Shown piece after piece: positions 52,525 to 63,990 of a DNA stretch of 64,000 nucleotides (the first letter of the stretch is position 1; every line of letters begins with the position of its first letter). This DNA is from Thozetella sp. PMI_491 (Eukaryota; Ascomycota; Sordariomycetes; Chaetosphaeriales; Chaetosphaeriaceae). A model generated the notes under the pieces. It saw only the letters and a program-made list of their open reading frames with translations, had not been told where the DNA came from and did no database searches. A program made the translations under genes and the position numbers. Where the stretch lies: the NCBI GenBank assembly GCA_021432635.1, contig MU270080.1:124001-188000 (forward strand). The letters run 5' to 3'.

Positions 52525-53995
52525 ATGTCGGTCTACGACGAGAATGAGCTCCTCATCGACGCTCTAGGCCAGTACTACGACAACTTTGGCGAGCCCATCC
52601 CGTGGGTGAACCACCCCTCAGTGTTAAGGGGCTTTACCCTGGCATTTTGGGTATGGATTTCTCCTCCGGGCTCTACGTTTTCCAGGCTCGGTTTCGCTGA
52701 CCTCCGGGCTGTTGGTTAGGTATTATCATGGCTGGCCGTGAGTTTTAGACTATACGTTCGAACTCGCGTTGTGCGATCTGCCGGCTGGGACGACTTATTT
52801 GTGTTTCTTTATTTGGTGAGCGCCTAACTTGCCGAACTGAGAGACTCGCACACACTGCTAATGCCAATAGATATGCGGTACTATCGGCAGCGCCGCTCTC
52901 ATCGTTTGTATGACAAGTTCCCTCCTCTCAGCTGCGCTCCCTCCTTCGTCTGACCCCCGTAGCGATACAGTTTGGAACCGGGCAGCACCTCCTGCTGCTC
53001 ACCTTCGGCCAAGTGGGCCGCTATCTCTTTACCTTCTACATCCTCAACGGGTTCTTGACCCTCGCCGCCACTTTCATCAAGCTCTCGTTGCTATTTCAAT
53101 ATTTGCGAATCTTTGAGAGGGGAACCTGGCCGTACCGGGTCAGCCTTACCTGCTTAGTATTTGTATCGCTCTGGGGTACCACATTCGCAGTGCTTGCCTT
53201 CTTCCCTTGCACCAACATCTCCGACTTTTGGTACTCGCCGCCTACAGCACACTGCTGGGGCTATGGATCCAACGTGCCGAGCACCTTCACGGGGACTTTC
53301 ATCACACATACAACCCTGAACATGTTCTTCGACCTTGTCATTCTCGCCATTCCGATGAACTTGTACTGGCAGCCGACCATAATGGTCATGAAGGCGCGTT
53401 TCGGTCTGCTTGCTCTACTCCTCATGGGCGCCGTGTAGGTTCCCTTAGCTAGACCGACTAGACAAGAGCAGTGCTGACGTGCCACAGCGTTAACTTCCTC
53501 TCAATCTGGCGCCTCCAGACAATCATACAGTACCAAGCGGGTTGGTATCCGACGCACGACCCCACCTGGTACGGCCCGATATCTCTTCTTCTCGGCGTGC
53601 TCGAGATCCAAGTAGCCAGCGTCCTGGCGTCAGTTCCGATCTTCTGGCCCGTCCTGAAGCCCTTCTTCGGCGCCATCTTCGTCACGCACGAGATCAACGT
53701 GCAGGTGCAGCAGAGTAGCCACGACCAGGACCAGGATGCCATCCTTGAACATCCCTACGGCAGCAAGCCGCCTTCGCATGGGTCGCACTGGAGAACTCCG
53801 AGCAACAACAGCAACCTGAGCCACCACCGTGGAGAGAGCGAGACGGAGCTGGCCCCTATCACGAAGACGCCATCGCACTACGATAGTGATTTCGTTCGAG
53901 ACCAGGTCGATCCTCTGCGGGAAAATCGGGCGGCGCCGACGAGCATAATACGAAGTGAGAGCCAGAGGAACAAGAGAACGTGGTACCGGGTTTGA
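52525..53995 (+). CDS. Fungal rhodopsin-domain integral membrane protein, 5 exons
   Basis: Exons 52525-52650, 52720-52815, 52871-52907, 52963-53434 and 53488-53995 give 412 residues. The four introns are 53-69 nt and the frame closes exactly. It is a seven-helix plasma-membrane protein of the fungal 'rhodopsin domain' family, related to Pth11-type receptors but without a CFEM domain. Motifs seen are LYVRTRVVRSAGWDDLFVFL after helix 1-2, FGQVGRYLFTFYILNG, a central KLSLLFQYLRIF helix, the loop WYSPPTAHCWG with the conserved Cys, MFFDLVILAIPM and LEIQVASVLASVPIFWPV. The C-terminal ~110 residues are hydrophilic and carry Ser/His-rich, probably regulatory, sequence. The ligand is unknown; a signalling role is inferred from the family. 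Confidence 0.9.
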
Positions 53996-54654
53996 TGATG
54001 GATGCCTAGACCGGTGTCGAGGTCTTGGTGGCTTTGTGCACTAGACAATCACTCTTTTTGGCCAGTTTTGAAGATACCCCTTGAGCGTCTGGCTTTCATA
54101 CGTGTGACCTCCTTGATCTTGATATCTGCATGTGTAGATCCTATTCCCTGAATTGTGCATGTGGTCTAGACTTGCTCGCATTCCCGCTATTTCTCTGTTT
54201 CTCTGGATTCAGGTACGACTCCACCTAGCCTGTTATCTACGAGCCATTCGGTCCACGAGCCATGTTGCTCACTAAATAGCTCACGGGCAGGATCTCGGCT
54301 AGCTGGTCTGACTGATGGTTCGAGGTGTTGGCAGACATCCGGGAGGATATGGCCGAGTAAGGAGATCCAGCCATGTATTACTGAACCATGGGCGGGAAGT
54401 CAACTGCAAAAACTAGATGCCGGACAAGTCATCGATCGGGATGTGGTTACCCTGGCACCTCATCTTTAGACAGCCCTTTACAGAGGCGCCCTTACGCACT
54501 AGCGCCGGGTGCTTATGAAACACCGCCGTTGATAACTAGAGCACAATGTAAGGTTCTTAATATGCCTCGATGTAGCCATAATTTGTTAATTCGCTGATAA
54601 AACAAAAACTTTCATAGTGAAAAGAGATAGGAAACCCAATCCAGCGTTCAACGT
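53996..54654. other. Intergenic, convergent 3' ends
   Basis: This is the 3' region of the rhodopsin-domain gene, followed by AT-rich sequence before the gasdermin-like gene. No gene was seen. Confidence 0.55.
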
Positions 54655-55521
54655 TCAAGAATCGTTGCCATCTTCGGGTTTGAAGACGAATATGAGGCCC
54701 CCGAGGGTGCCCTCCGAGTCTTCCGGCTCTGAGGTTTGTATATGATACTCAGCTGGGTCAATGTTCGCTAACTCCATGGCCTCAGTGACTAGAACGGAGT
54801 CGATGTCCCGGCACTCGAGAGCCCATTCGCCGTCGTGCTGAGCTAGGAGGCCATCGGCCATCTGATTGACTTTCTTCGCCGTAATCATGGCGAGGCTATA
54901 GGCAAGAATTACCTCGCCCGGAACCGTGCGGACTCCGTCCTGCTGAACGTCCGAGCTAGCATGGATATCGCCTCCAAGGGAAACTGACCCATCCGGTGTG
55001 ACAGGCCCGCCGCCGAACGCCTCGCTCTTCTTTGTGCGTACGTTCTCTGTCCAGATACGCGTGCCCGTGGCGTATTTTATCCCTGTAATCATGTATATCG
55101 GTCTGTGGGCCAAAACCTGCTTCAGCGCGTCCACTTCCGTCACCTTCGAGTCGGTGTACTCTTTAAGGTCGCGCGACAGGACCACCGTTTCCACTTGTCT
55201 CGCATGTATGACGATGACGTTGTTCCTTGACGCACTGGTATTGAAGCCGAGCTTGAAGAAGTCCAGAATCTTGGCCCACACGCCAGCGCCAGCACTCATG
55301 CTCTTGCTCTGGCGGTGCTTCTCGTTGGTCGACTGCACGGTACTCTGCCGGAGGTCCAGCCAAAGCCGATCTTGCTCTGTCGGCGTGAAAAGAGCATCGT
55401 ATGAGACATCATCTACCGCGGTAGGCTTGGAGAAGAATGTGCCGACTGATATCCGGCCACTCTCGCGGGTGAATTGAAAGTTCGAGAGGTAAAAGGTTTT
55501 CTGTTCCGCTGACGCCGCCAT
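54655..55521 (-). CDS. Candidate gasdermin-like cell-death protein
   Basis: From the ATG at 55521 (MAASAEQKTFYLSNF) the product is 288 residues, one exon. A longer frame opens only with GTG. No signal peptide or long hydrophobic helix is present. The central and C-terminal pattern matches what I know of gasdermin N-domains: RNNVIVIHARQVETVVL, then a helix DALKQVLAHRPIYMITGIKY, a charged loop, a Gly-rich turn with alternating strands (SEAFGGGPVTPDGSVSLGG), and VPGEVILAYSLAMI. The length is close to that of fungal gasdermins (HET-Q1, RCD-1), which form membrane pores after proteolysis or partner recognition. The acidic C-terminal ~40 residues would be the inhibitory tail. This assignment is pattern-based and needs a profile search. 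It lies 959 bp downstream of a same-strand alpha/beta-hydrolase protein. No protease partner is visible. Confidence 0.5.
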   Translation of the reverse strand: MAASAEQKTFYLSNFQFTRESGRISVGTFFSKPTAVDDVSYDALFTPTEQDRLWLDLRQSTVQSTNEKHRQSKSMSAGAGVWAKILDFFKLGFNTSASRNNVIVIHARQVETVVLSRDLKEYTDSKVTEVDALKQVLAHRPIYMITGIKYATGTRIWTENVRTKKSEAFGGGPVTPDGSVSLGGDIHASSDVQQDGVRTVPGEVILAYSLAMITAKKVNQMADGLLAQHDGEWALECRDIDSVLVTEAMELANIDPAEYHIQTSEPEDSEGTLGGLIFVFKPEDGNDS

Positions 55522-56024
55522 ACCTCGTGATGGGTCGGTATCACACAGCACTCAGCTGATTTCGTCGTGAGATTATTCAAAAGAGTGAAAGGAAAGCTTG
55601 AGGATCGAGTAGCAAGAAATATTATGTTATTTAAGAGCCCAAGAAAGATAGTTAAATGCAATAGGCAGCTATGTTAGGATTAGCCGCAACTGCCTCGAAA
55701 CAGCAGCTAGTGACAAAATGCACAGCCGCAGGCCTCCGACGAAGATACCAAACCTCTGCTTACCTAAGGCCATCCAAGTGCATAAGACAGTGAGTTAGTT
55801 GCCTAGGCAGTTTTTCACATGCTAAAACCACCTATAGTCATACGCGCTCTCACACCGTCACGCACGGAATAAATGGTTGAATCAGTAAATACATACCTGG
55901 CTCAGTCGTCAGTAGACTTTAACGGGGTTATTGAAGTAGCCCTGTATTTTTGACTATTGTCCTAGAACAAAAGTAAGGTCTTTGGCTTAAGCTATTGGTA
56001 GCAACCTAGACAACTACCTCGTCT
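55522..56024. other. Upstream region of the gasdermin-like gene
   Basis: About 500 nt of AT-leaning sequence between the gasdermin-like ATG and the ankyrin relic. No gene was seen. Confidence 0.55.
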
Positions 56025-56420
56025 ATGTCTCTGAGGTCTAGTATATATGGCTATGTCGAAGAAAACGGACGCACGTCCCACCGGTGCAAGCAAGGGAGTA
56101 TGTCTCTGCGGCTTATTCCGCCAATTGTGGCGCTCACTACCTTGTATCGAAGAATGCCCCGAATGGATTTTAGATTCCAAGAGATTGTCAACGGCGACAG
56201 CGCCATGACATTAGCTATTCGCGCTGGAGATATGGACAGCTTCTCTTTACTGCTGAAGAGCGGAGCAGACTTTTATTCCATTCGCGATGTCAACAGCCAA
56301 AGCTTGCTGATGGTTGCGATTGGGGAGGGACAACGCAAAATATTTCACCACTCAAGAGGCCTGGGACTGGGCCTCTCTGACGAGGATATTTGGATACCAA
56401 TGTCGCGGTGCATGGTTTAA
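56025..56420 (+). pseudogene. Ankyrin-repeat relic
   Basis: A 131-codon plus-strand frame contains a clear ankyrin-like stretch: GDSAMTLAIRAGDMDSFSLL, then LKSGADFYSIRDVNSQSLLM and VAIGEG. This is roughly one and a half repeats of the type found at the C-terminal end of fungal NLR-like proteins. Upstream and downstream sequence shows no NACHT or other domain, and the frame ends abruptly, so it is probably what remains of a larger gene. A short intact ankyrin protein is the alternative. Confidence 0.45.
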
Positions 56421-56479
56421 GAAGCTCCGGATGTCGGAGCTATTTCCTCAACTCGCCGGATCTGTATTCCAACTATAAG

Positions 56480-59400
56480 TCAGCGCTGTGCATCCATTAT
56501 AGATGCTATCTCCGCCTGAATGCGATGCTTGACATCCTGATAGGTTGCATCACCCCTAGATGCAAACTTGACAATATCAGAATGGTCCTTGTCGGTGAAT
56601 ATCACCTCCTCGGCCGCGCTCGGGAGTCCGATAATAACAGAATTCGGAGGTGCTGCCAAAACGGATGGACCATCCCGACGGACTACCCCCGACTTCAAGT
56701 TTTTTGCGCTGTTAGTCGCCATGCATACACATTACAACACACGGAATGCGGAAAGCATACCTGTCGAGTGACTGTCTCCGTCCTCCGTGTCTCAATAAAA
56801 CTGTACACTTTTTTGCCCGAAATGACGTTTGGGTACGATGAGAGCTCGTTGCGGAAGTCTCCCTCTCCGAGGCGACGGACCAATGCCTCAGCTTTATCGT
56901 CGGAGATCGGGTCTTGGTCACTCGCCTCACGTTCCGCCTGGATAGTGTCCAGGATGTCCTGGACGTGAAAGCCGCGGGAAGGACAAGCGAAGAGAAAGAG
57001 GGCCTTTGTGGCCCATAATGAAGGCACTTGCTTCGTTTGGTCTTCGATGAGTGTCTATTGGGAGGTTTAGCAGTCCGCTACTAGTAAATGAGTTTGATGC
57101 TTACTCTTGCGAGCACTAAGCCCCCGTAGCTATGAGCGATGAAGATGATGGGCCTCTTTTCCAACTGCGACTCGTTAGCTCATTTGCCCCACATAAGCTA
57201 GGAACAGGGAGCTATCATCGAACCTCCGGTGTGTTTCTGACGTTCTTCAACGTTGCCCTTAGTCTCTCCGCCTGGGTGTAGAGCTCATGTCGGGGGTGTG
57301 CTTGGTCGTCGAAAATATTGGACTTGTAGCCATAGATGATAATTCGACAGTTCTTCGCGTCCTCGTGGAGGAAGTCGCTTAGCCACATTTTTGGTTTTGC
57401 AGACTTGCTAAGCCAACTACCATATGGGTGCCCATTGAGGCCGTGGATAGCAATGATACTGAGCGTTGAGGTTAGCTTCGGCGAGTCTTGTTGAGAGGGT
57501 GTGCCACCTACTCTGCAGCAATCTCAACCGATGGCGGCGGCTCGTATAGCTGAGTGGCCCCAATAAACTTTGTGTCGAGATCCATTGATAGATCTTCTTC
57601 ATCGTCGCTATCGTTTGAGAAGAGCTCACTGTCTTCCCTGCTCCTAATTACCGCCTGTAATGGCTTGGGGACAAGGCCGCGGAAGATGACGAGTGCTGTC
57701 CCTCTTTCGCTACCGTCGAAGAATCTCCTTCCGCTGACATCCTTGATGGAAAACTTTGCGTATTCCTTTTCGGCATCACTTAGCTTATCCAGTATAAGTT
57801 TCCTGACGATTTCGGAGGTCGAGACTCGGTCCCCAGGCGGCACCTCCCGAGCTCGGAACACAGTCATCCTATTTGGATGAGGGGGCCTATTGTACAAAGA
57901 TTGTAAGCTATAAATCCTAGATGTGGATAGCAAATAACTTACCCGGTAGATGATGCCCTGGTGGAAGCGGGAGTTGACTGTCGTGTTACTGGTGGTGTAT
58001 TTATTGATCCTGCACAGCTGCGCAGTTCTGTCCTATCTGTTCGCTGCCTCTTGGGTAGACGGTCGGTGAATTTGCCCTGTATTTGGGACAATTCGTTGAA
58101 GTTGGTCCCCTGGATATGGCTCTCAAAATCGGCATGTTCTGTTCCATCGTCGCCATGTCCATCTCGTTGACGCTTTCCTCTCGAAGAAGTAAGCGGGTTC
58201 ACGGCTAACTCAAGGTGGCTTACCACCTTGTGCTGGATGATTCTACGCAAGGAATCCCTGCTCTGCTCATTTTGGGATTCCCCACGCAGCTCTAGGTGCA
58301 GGTACAAGCACCCCTTTACGGCCTCGGCGAAGAGACCGCTGCCGCCCCTTTCCGAATTAAACGCCTGTTGGCATAGAGTACCCCATTGCTGCTCGCGGCT
58401 CTGGCACTGGCTGAGATCGATTGGCACACCGAGGTCAATTTCAAGGAGAAGCTTGGCGAAGGCCAAGAGAACAGGATCCGCAAACCCTATCGCGAAACTA
58501 GGAGAGCGTATATTCCCACTGGCGAATGGGAGATATAAGAGGCTCTCCCTCGGCTTACTTCCCGACGGAGCGACCAGGTAAACCTTGTCGGAATCCCAAC
58601 TCGGCGACGTAGTCTCGGAGTCGAAAAATTCCAAGAGACATCGCGATAGCTTTAAGGCTAGGATCTGCTTCTCTCTAGGCCCGAAGAAGTCAGCTGGCCG
58701 CTTGTTGTCTCGATCGCCCCGAAGAAAGGCTCCGCTTTCGAGGTGTTGGCGGAGGGACTGCTCTGAGGCTATCTTAAGAGACGAAATCGGTGGTATGTCG
58801 TTAACTGCATGGAACAGGCCACGATGCTCATGCAGAATCTGGAACAGTTTATGTCTGGTCCAGGTGCCAAGGACATTGCACATATCCTGAATCTGGTCGA
58901 CCTGAAAGTCTGTACTAGAGCCTGTGTTAGCTCAGAGAATATATTGAGGACGTCACGGTTTGTATATAGCGGATGTACCTGTAAGGTAGACACTCTGCTT
59001 CTTGCCACGCATCTGGACAAGTGCAGCATGGGAGAAACATGTTGAGGGTTTGAGGGCCTGTCCGGCTGTCATTCGCATCGTCGGTCAGATGGAGGAGTAT
59101 CTCATGTTTGCCGCAACATGAGGAAAATGAACCAAATAAGGACTTGAGCACTTCGTTTATTCTTTGGTGAAAGTGCAGCTCAATACTCGACGCCGATTCC
59201 GAAGGCGGCTGGCTCACTGTATGTTGATTTGAAGCCTCGGGGTTTTTACACAACCACATGAGTGCTTCGTTGCATTCATTAGCCGCATCCAAGGCATTTT
59301 TGGCCTGCTCTTCGTCTTGGATTAGGAATAGGGTATGATTTTGACCTTTGACAATGTCCAACTCTAACGTATCAGCATCACTTGAGCCGTTTTGCAGGTA

Positions 59401-59823
59401 GTCTAACAGGGCTCGGAAGCGAGGATAACGCGTTGCAATTGACGACTGTGTCACTTCTTGCTGGATCCCAGCGATGTGAGATGTGCTCTCGCTAGAGGTC
59501 TGTGGCGATTCCTTTCTCGCCACGAGCGACCCATTGACTACCGTCTCGAGCACGTCACAGAGTCGTCGAAATTTCGGCAGGATATCTTCATAGGCGGCCA
59601 GCGGAACATTTCGAGGTACTGTCCATTTGACGACGAAACGCAGTTCTGTCTCTAGAAATGCGAGGTTATTCTCAAATGCGATACTGCGGATTGGTGCTTC
59701 GGTAGCTCCCAGGGGGCTAGTTGTTGTGTGTTCGCGGCGGCCTTTGCGTGCCGCCAGTCTGCCGGTGACGCCTAATCTAAGATGCTGAAGAAGGCGCCAC
59801 TCCAGCGAAGAGTTAAGATCCAT
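56480..59823 (-). CDS. Effector-type protein: DUF7580-like N-terminus fused to SERAC1-like alpha/beta hydrolase
   Basis: Seven exons (59823-58979, 58914-57943, 57886-57512, 57458-57224, 57164-57105, 57054-56761, 56692-56480) give 997 residues, with every junction in phase. Residues 1-560 are helical with motifs such as HFHQRINEVLKSLFGSF, HEILLHLTDDAND and FLPCCTCPDAWQEAECLPY, which I recall from fungal DUF7580 proteins. A link carries FRAREVPPGD, typical of the start of the SERAC1/DUF676-like module. Then comes the hydrolase: ADIIAIHGLNGHPYGSW, the nucleophile elbow FIAHSYGGLVLA (Ser821), VRRDGPSVLAAPP and the catalytic-His motif DKDHSDIVKF (His964). In many fungal NLRs this hydrolase is the N-terminal effector domain; here it is C-terminal and no NACHT is present. 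It probably acts on lipids or esters in defence or self-recognition, which is inference. Confidence 0.8.
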
Positions 59824-60321
59824 GTCTCAGCTTTCTTTCTTGGCTGTCGTAAGGAATAAGTTATTGTAATACTGGGTGGACTCAAAGGCGAGACTCGGAT
59901 ACGAGCCTCGTCGTTGCCCCCATACGCACATGCGCAGCTTCGTCGAGGAGGAGACGGACTTCGAGGTAACGTTGGTAGATCCGGGGCCAAGCTGCGCGCT
60001 TCAGTTTGGCGTTTGGCTTGACAACGAGCTGAGAGCCGGGCCCAACCACTGTACATTGAATTCTGTTGCGGCCGACGAGATGAAGCGGCGGCTGAGGGCG
60101 AAGTCAGAAATGCGGCTGAGCCCCCCTCGAGAATACCCACCTCAATCCCACGAGCGCAGCGTATCACATCGCCGAAGTTCTCAACCCCGCACGTGATGCT
60201 AAGCGCCCGGAATTGCAAGTCGATAATCGCCTTTCTGTCCGCGAAGCTCCTTCGCAACTCACCAGGGCTGTTGTCCATTGGTATTGGAACCTAGGGAGGT
60301 CAATCCTCTTTGAAGTTCTCA
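59824..60321. other. Divergent promoter between two accessory genes
   Basis: This lies between the hydrolase gene (minus) and the FHA-C2H2 gene (plus). Frames on both strands are short and have no domain, although part of the minus frame from 60278 reads somewhat protein-like (FRALSITCGVENFGDVIRCA) and could be a lost upstream exon. Confidence 0.45.
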
Positions 60322-63300
60322 ATGAATTCAGACGGCAGTTCGCAGTCAACCCAGCCAGGTTTGCCTCCTTCCCCCCCTTAGACCCGAGGATGCCTTCCAA
60401 CTTTGAGCGATAACGATAACTGACAACCCCCCCAAACAGCCACCCAGAATATCGTTGACCCTCGACGGCTCGGCAAGGAGATTCCGAGCTTCTTGGATGA
60501 GGATGTTTCCGACATAATATGTCTATTAACCCCCTCCTCTGACAGCGCCAGAGCCGAATTAGCCCAGATCGCATCGCAAACTTCGGCGCACGTCGCCCGC
60601 CACGACAGCGCTCCCCAAGCTGACCTCGATCTCGATTTCGAAGACGATGCGCAGCACTTCCAGCTAATATCGCATGATACGGGCAAGCATGCCATTATAC
60701 TCCGGCTATCAGCGACGGTCAAGAACCCCCGGCAGGGCTTCACCTTCGGCAGGAACCGCGCGCGCTGCGACATCTGCTTCACCAACGACCCTTACCGGCG
60801 CCTGAGTAATATCCACTTCCGTATATATATAAACGATTCCGGTATCATTACGCTGGAAGACACCTCTGTAAATGGCACGTTAGTAGATGATAACCTACTC
60901 AAGGGGAAGACGAGAAACGCGCCAGGCGAGACAAGCGAGACGAGGAGGACACTGACTAGTGGCTCCAAAATCGCGATCCTCATGCACAACCGCCCTGCCG
61001 ACCTCGTGTTTCTCGTGCAAATTCCGCGGCGGCAGGGCATATACGAGGAGGCGTATCGCGCGAACCTGGTCAAATATATAAAGAACCTACAAGACCTGGA
61101 CAGCGCCGATTCGAATACGACCATCGTCCCAGACCCGGAGGGCTCAGTAAGTATATGTCTGAATTTGGACGATCTCAAGGTGGCGTTCTAACGTGCTGGG
61201 TAGCTCAACCTATTCCTCCAGACGGGCCAGGGCAGGCCGCCCTCTCCATCACACTGGGTTCCGAATCCTAGAGGAGAAAGGACGCATAGGAATTCGCGGG
61301 GCCTAGATCGATTTCAAAGACCGTGGAGCGGCCCAGGTAAGTCCAATGAACTCGACGACAGTAACAAAATAAACTCTGTTGTCAGGACCTTGTCCTCAAT
61401 GAGCTGCGATACTATACCATCTGCCCCGGCTCCCCCACAAGAAGATGAGACTATACCATCTGCCCCGGCCCCCCCACAAGATGAACCTATCTTCAGCCTG
61501 GCAGGAGAGTGCGAGATGCTCTTCCAAAAACAGCAGGCTCGACTGGAAGATATCCAGTCCGATGAGCTACGAATTTTCGAGGAGCATCAGCAACGCTTCA
61601 TAGCATGGACAGCCTACATGGGAGTCTTCGCAAAAAGCAGGCTTTGCCTCGACCGCAAGCTGAGGCACCATACGGACCTACAAGACCTTGTTCTCCGCCT
61701 GTTGGATATTGTGAAGCTGAATCTTGCATACAGTCAGTACTCCCTGACTTCTCCTCTTGCCTAGCGCTAACCATGTACAGTTGTCAATCCTCAGGCCATG
61801 CCAAGCCCAGTGCCTGCGGACGATTCCCTAGCTGGCGCTGAAGCCCCAATTGGCCCGCTCGCCATGAATAAAGACGCGCTGGATGCTATAGATGGTGCCA
61901 TCGATCGGCTGAACCGCCTCGGGATTGCCATCCGACAGTCATCTACCAGGGAGCTCATGCCCAAGGGTTGTACCGAGGTAGCCGACTTTAATTCGTTCAA
62001 GGAACTAGCGGCGATGTTTGTGAAGACTCTTTATCCAAGTGCCACGATTGAACTGCAAGACCACCTTAGTAATTCCATGGCTGAACGATTCAATGCTATA
62101 CTCTTCCGCCAGTCCCAACATGCTAGGCTCCGGCAACGCCGACCCAAGAACAAAATTTCTCTACAGCCTATAAACGAAACAGAAGCAATGCAGTTAGACG
62201 AAGACGAAGATGTAGCTACGAGGGACCCTACTCTTCCCTACGATGACCGATATCATGGCATACTAGGTGCAAGACTTAATCACCTTTCTCCAGCTCCAAG
62301 ACGGGATCCTGCAGCAGCCCTCCCCTCCGAAGCCTCCATGTCGTCGATTGACCGGCAAGCGCTCAGACGGAAGATCGGCCACTTTCCCAACGCTGGCTCC
62401 AAGAAGAAGCAAGAAACCTCATCCATTCATATAGGCCAAGTAGGTTATCCAAAGGCACCACAAAACACAGATGGCACGAAATACATCACCTGCGAGTGGT
62501 GTTTCGAAACAAGAGAGAACGAGGATTTTGAAGGGGAGGAATGGAGGTATTTACACCTGTGCCAGGTTCCGTCCTTCCATTTACTAACGCAATCTGTCAA
62601 GAAAGCATGTGGATAGGGACATGAAGCCCTATATCTGTATTTCAGAAGCTTGCTCGGACCCAACCTGTTCTTTCGGCTCATTCAAAGAGTGGCAAGGGCA
62701 TATGCTCTCCCAACATGGGCGACTGTGGCACCAACACGTCTACCCTCAAGCGACCTGGGTATGCGCTGTTTGTAGTGATAGCCAGGAAGGCTTCAAGAGC
62801 CAACAGGAGCTTCACTGTCACATGGAGACAACGCACGACTTCACCGAAGCTCAACTCGATGCCATTCTCAGGCAGAGTAGAATCCAAGCGCGACGACGAC
62901 CCAACATATGTCCCTTGTGCAACTTTAACGTGGAAGATGACCCCAAAAAGGCCACTGGGGTAAACACAGCGAAGGCCCCCTCGAGCGGTGACGATGGAAA
63001 GCGGCAGCAAGAACCATTGCTCCCTGAAAGCTCTCATAAAAGAGCTCGGATAAGCACCAATGTTGAAAAACCAGCGCCTCATGAGTCAGATTCCGCGGCC
63101 CAACCCGGTATTGAGACCGACAAAAGCACAGAATTGGACAATTCTAAATCATCTCGCATCAATGCAATGGCGGTGCATGTCGCCGCTCATCTCCAAGGGC
63201 TTATGTTTCTAACCATCCGCCTCATGTGTATACGTGACGACAACGCCGAAGCGGCGTCTATAGCAAGTGCGTCTGCGGATAGTGGTGACAACTCTACGCG

Positions 63301-63990
63301 CAAGATGGCATCATCCGATACCCAAGAAAAACCAGATGGATCAGTTGCATCCACCAACGACATGGATCCGACATCTGACAAGGACGGCAGCGAAGATGAG
63401 TTTAGCAATAATGCTGTTCGAAAATCCGCAAAAGTCAACTGGGCTCTTGACAGTTGTGATTTTGAGAGTTACACAAACGATGAAGAAGTAAACACGGCCA
63501 TAGCTGAATTGCGGCTCTACACAGAATGCTTCATTCGTTTTCGATTTCCGATGGCGCCGGACTCTCTTCGCTCAGCATTGGTCGAAGCCAATGCGCTGCG
63601 ACTCAGGCGACTTTGTTATCAGCTATATCATCGAATTCCAATTGATTTGAGTATCCTGAATCCAGAAACTAACCCAAATATTATTCAAAATCCTAAGATA
63701 GAGGCGCGTTCTCGGGGGGTAAGTTTTGCTTCGGGGGTGCTGCCAAAGCCTACCACCATCGACAAAATATCGGGGCCAGCTCGCTCTCCCCCAGTGCCAG
63801 TGACGAATGCAACTACTGCTCGACAAACTGCTGTCGCAGATTTATACGCCAAATCCATAAATGAAATTCCTTCTGTTATAAACAACAAGTTGTCGTTCCC
63901 TCCAATACCGCAAACAGAGGAGTGTCCATATTGCGGCGTTATTATTGAGTTCAAGAATAGAGTGAAGTCAGCGAAGTTAATGCTGTGGCA
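60322..63990 (+). CDS. Apparent FHA-C2H2 zinc-finger fusion protein (3' partial)
   Basis: Best model: exons 60322-60358, 60440-61146, 61204-61732, 61781-62546 and 62602-63990, giving at least 1142 residues; a GTAAGT donor at 63991 shows the gene continues past the window. Start MNSDGSSQSTQPATQNIVDP. The FHA phosphopeptide-binding domain has FTFGRNRARCD (Gly116-Arg117), RRLSNIHFRIYI and DTSVNGTLVDD. The FHA part resembles the N-terminus of fungal FHA kinases up to RPWSGP, where their kinase domain should start, but no kinase follows. Instead the frame runs into a fungal C2H2-family N-terminal helical domain and Cys/His fingers (CEWCFETRENEDF, HVDRDMKPYICI, WVCAVCSDSQEGF, CPYCGVI). Alternative: a weak 49-nt intron (61337-61385) would end a 297-residue FHA protein at a TGA (61400-61402) overlapping an ATG at 61399 that could start a separate C2H2 gene. 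Confidence 0.65.
61411..61485 (+). repeat. Two-copy minisatellite encoding TIPSAPAPPQ
   Basis: A 39-nt unit (61411-61449) is followed by a near-identical 36-nt copy (61450-61485), differing by a T-to-C change and one missing codon. Together they encode a doubled TIPSAPAPPQ(E)DE linker just after the FHA-C2H2 junction. Confidence 0.8.

Noticed and set aside
61337..61385. Mandatory intron between the FHA and C2H2 parts
   Set aside because: It has GT-AG ends, but removing it shifts the frame into an immediate stop, while retaining it keeps the frame open into the C2H2 part, so I did not use it in the main model.
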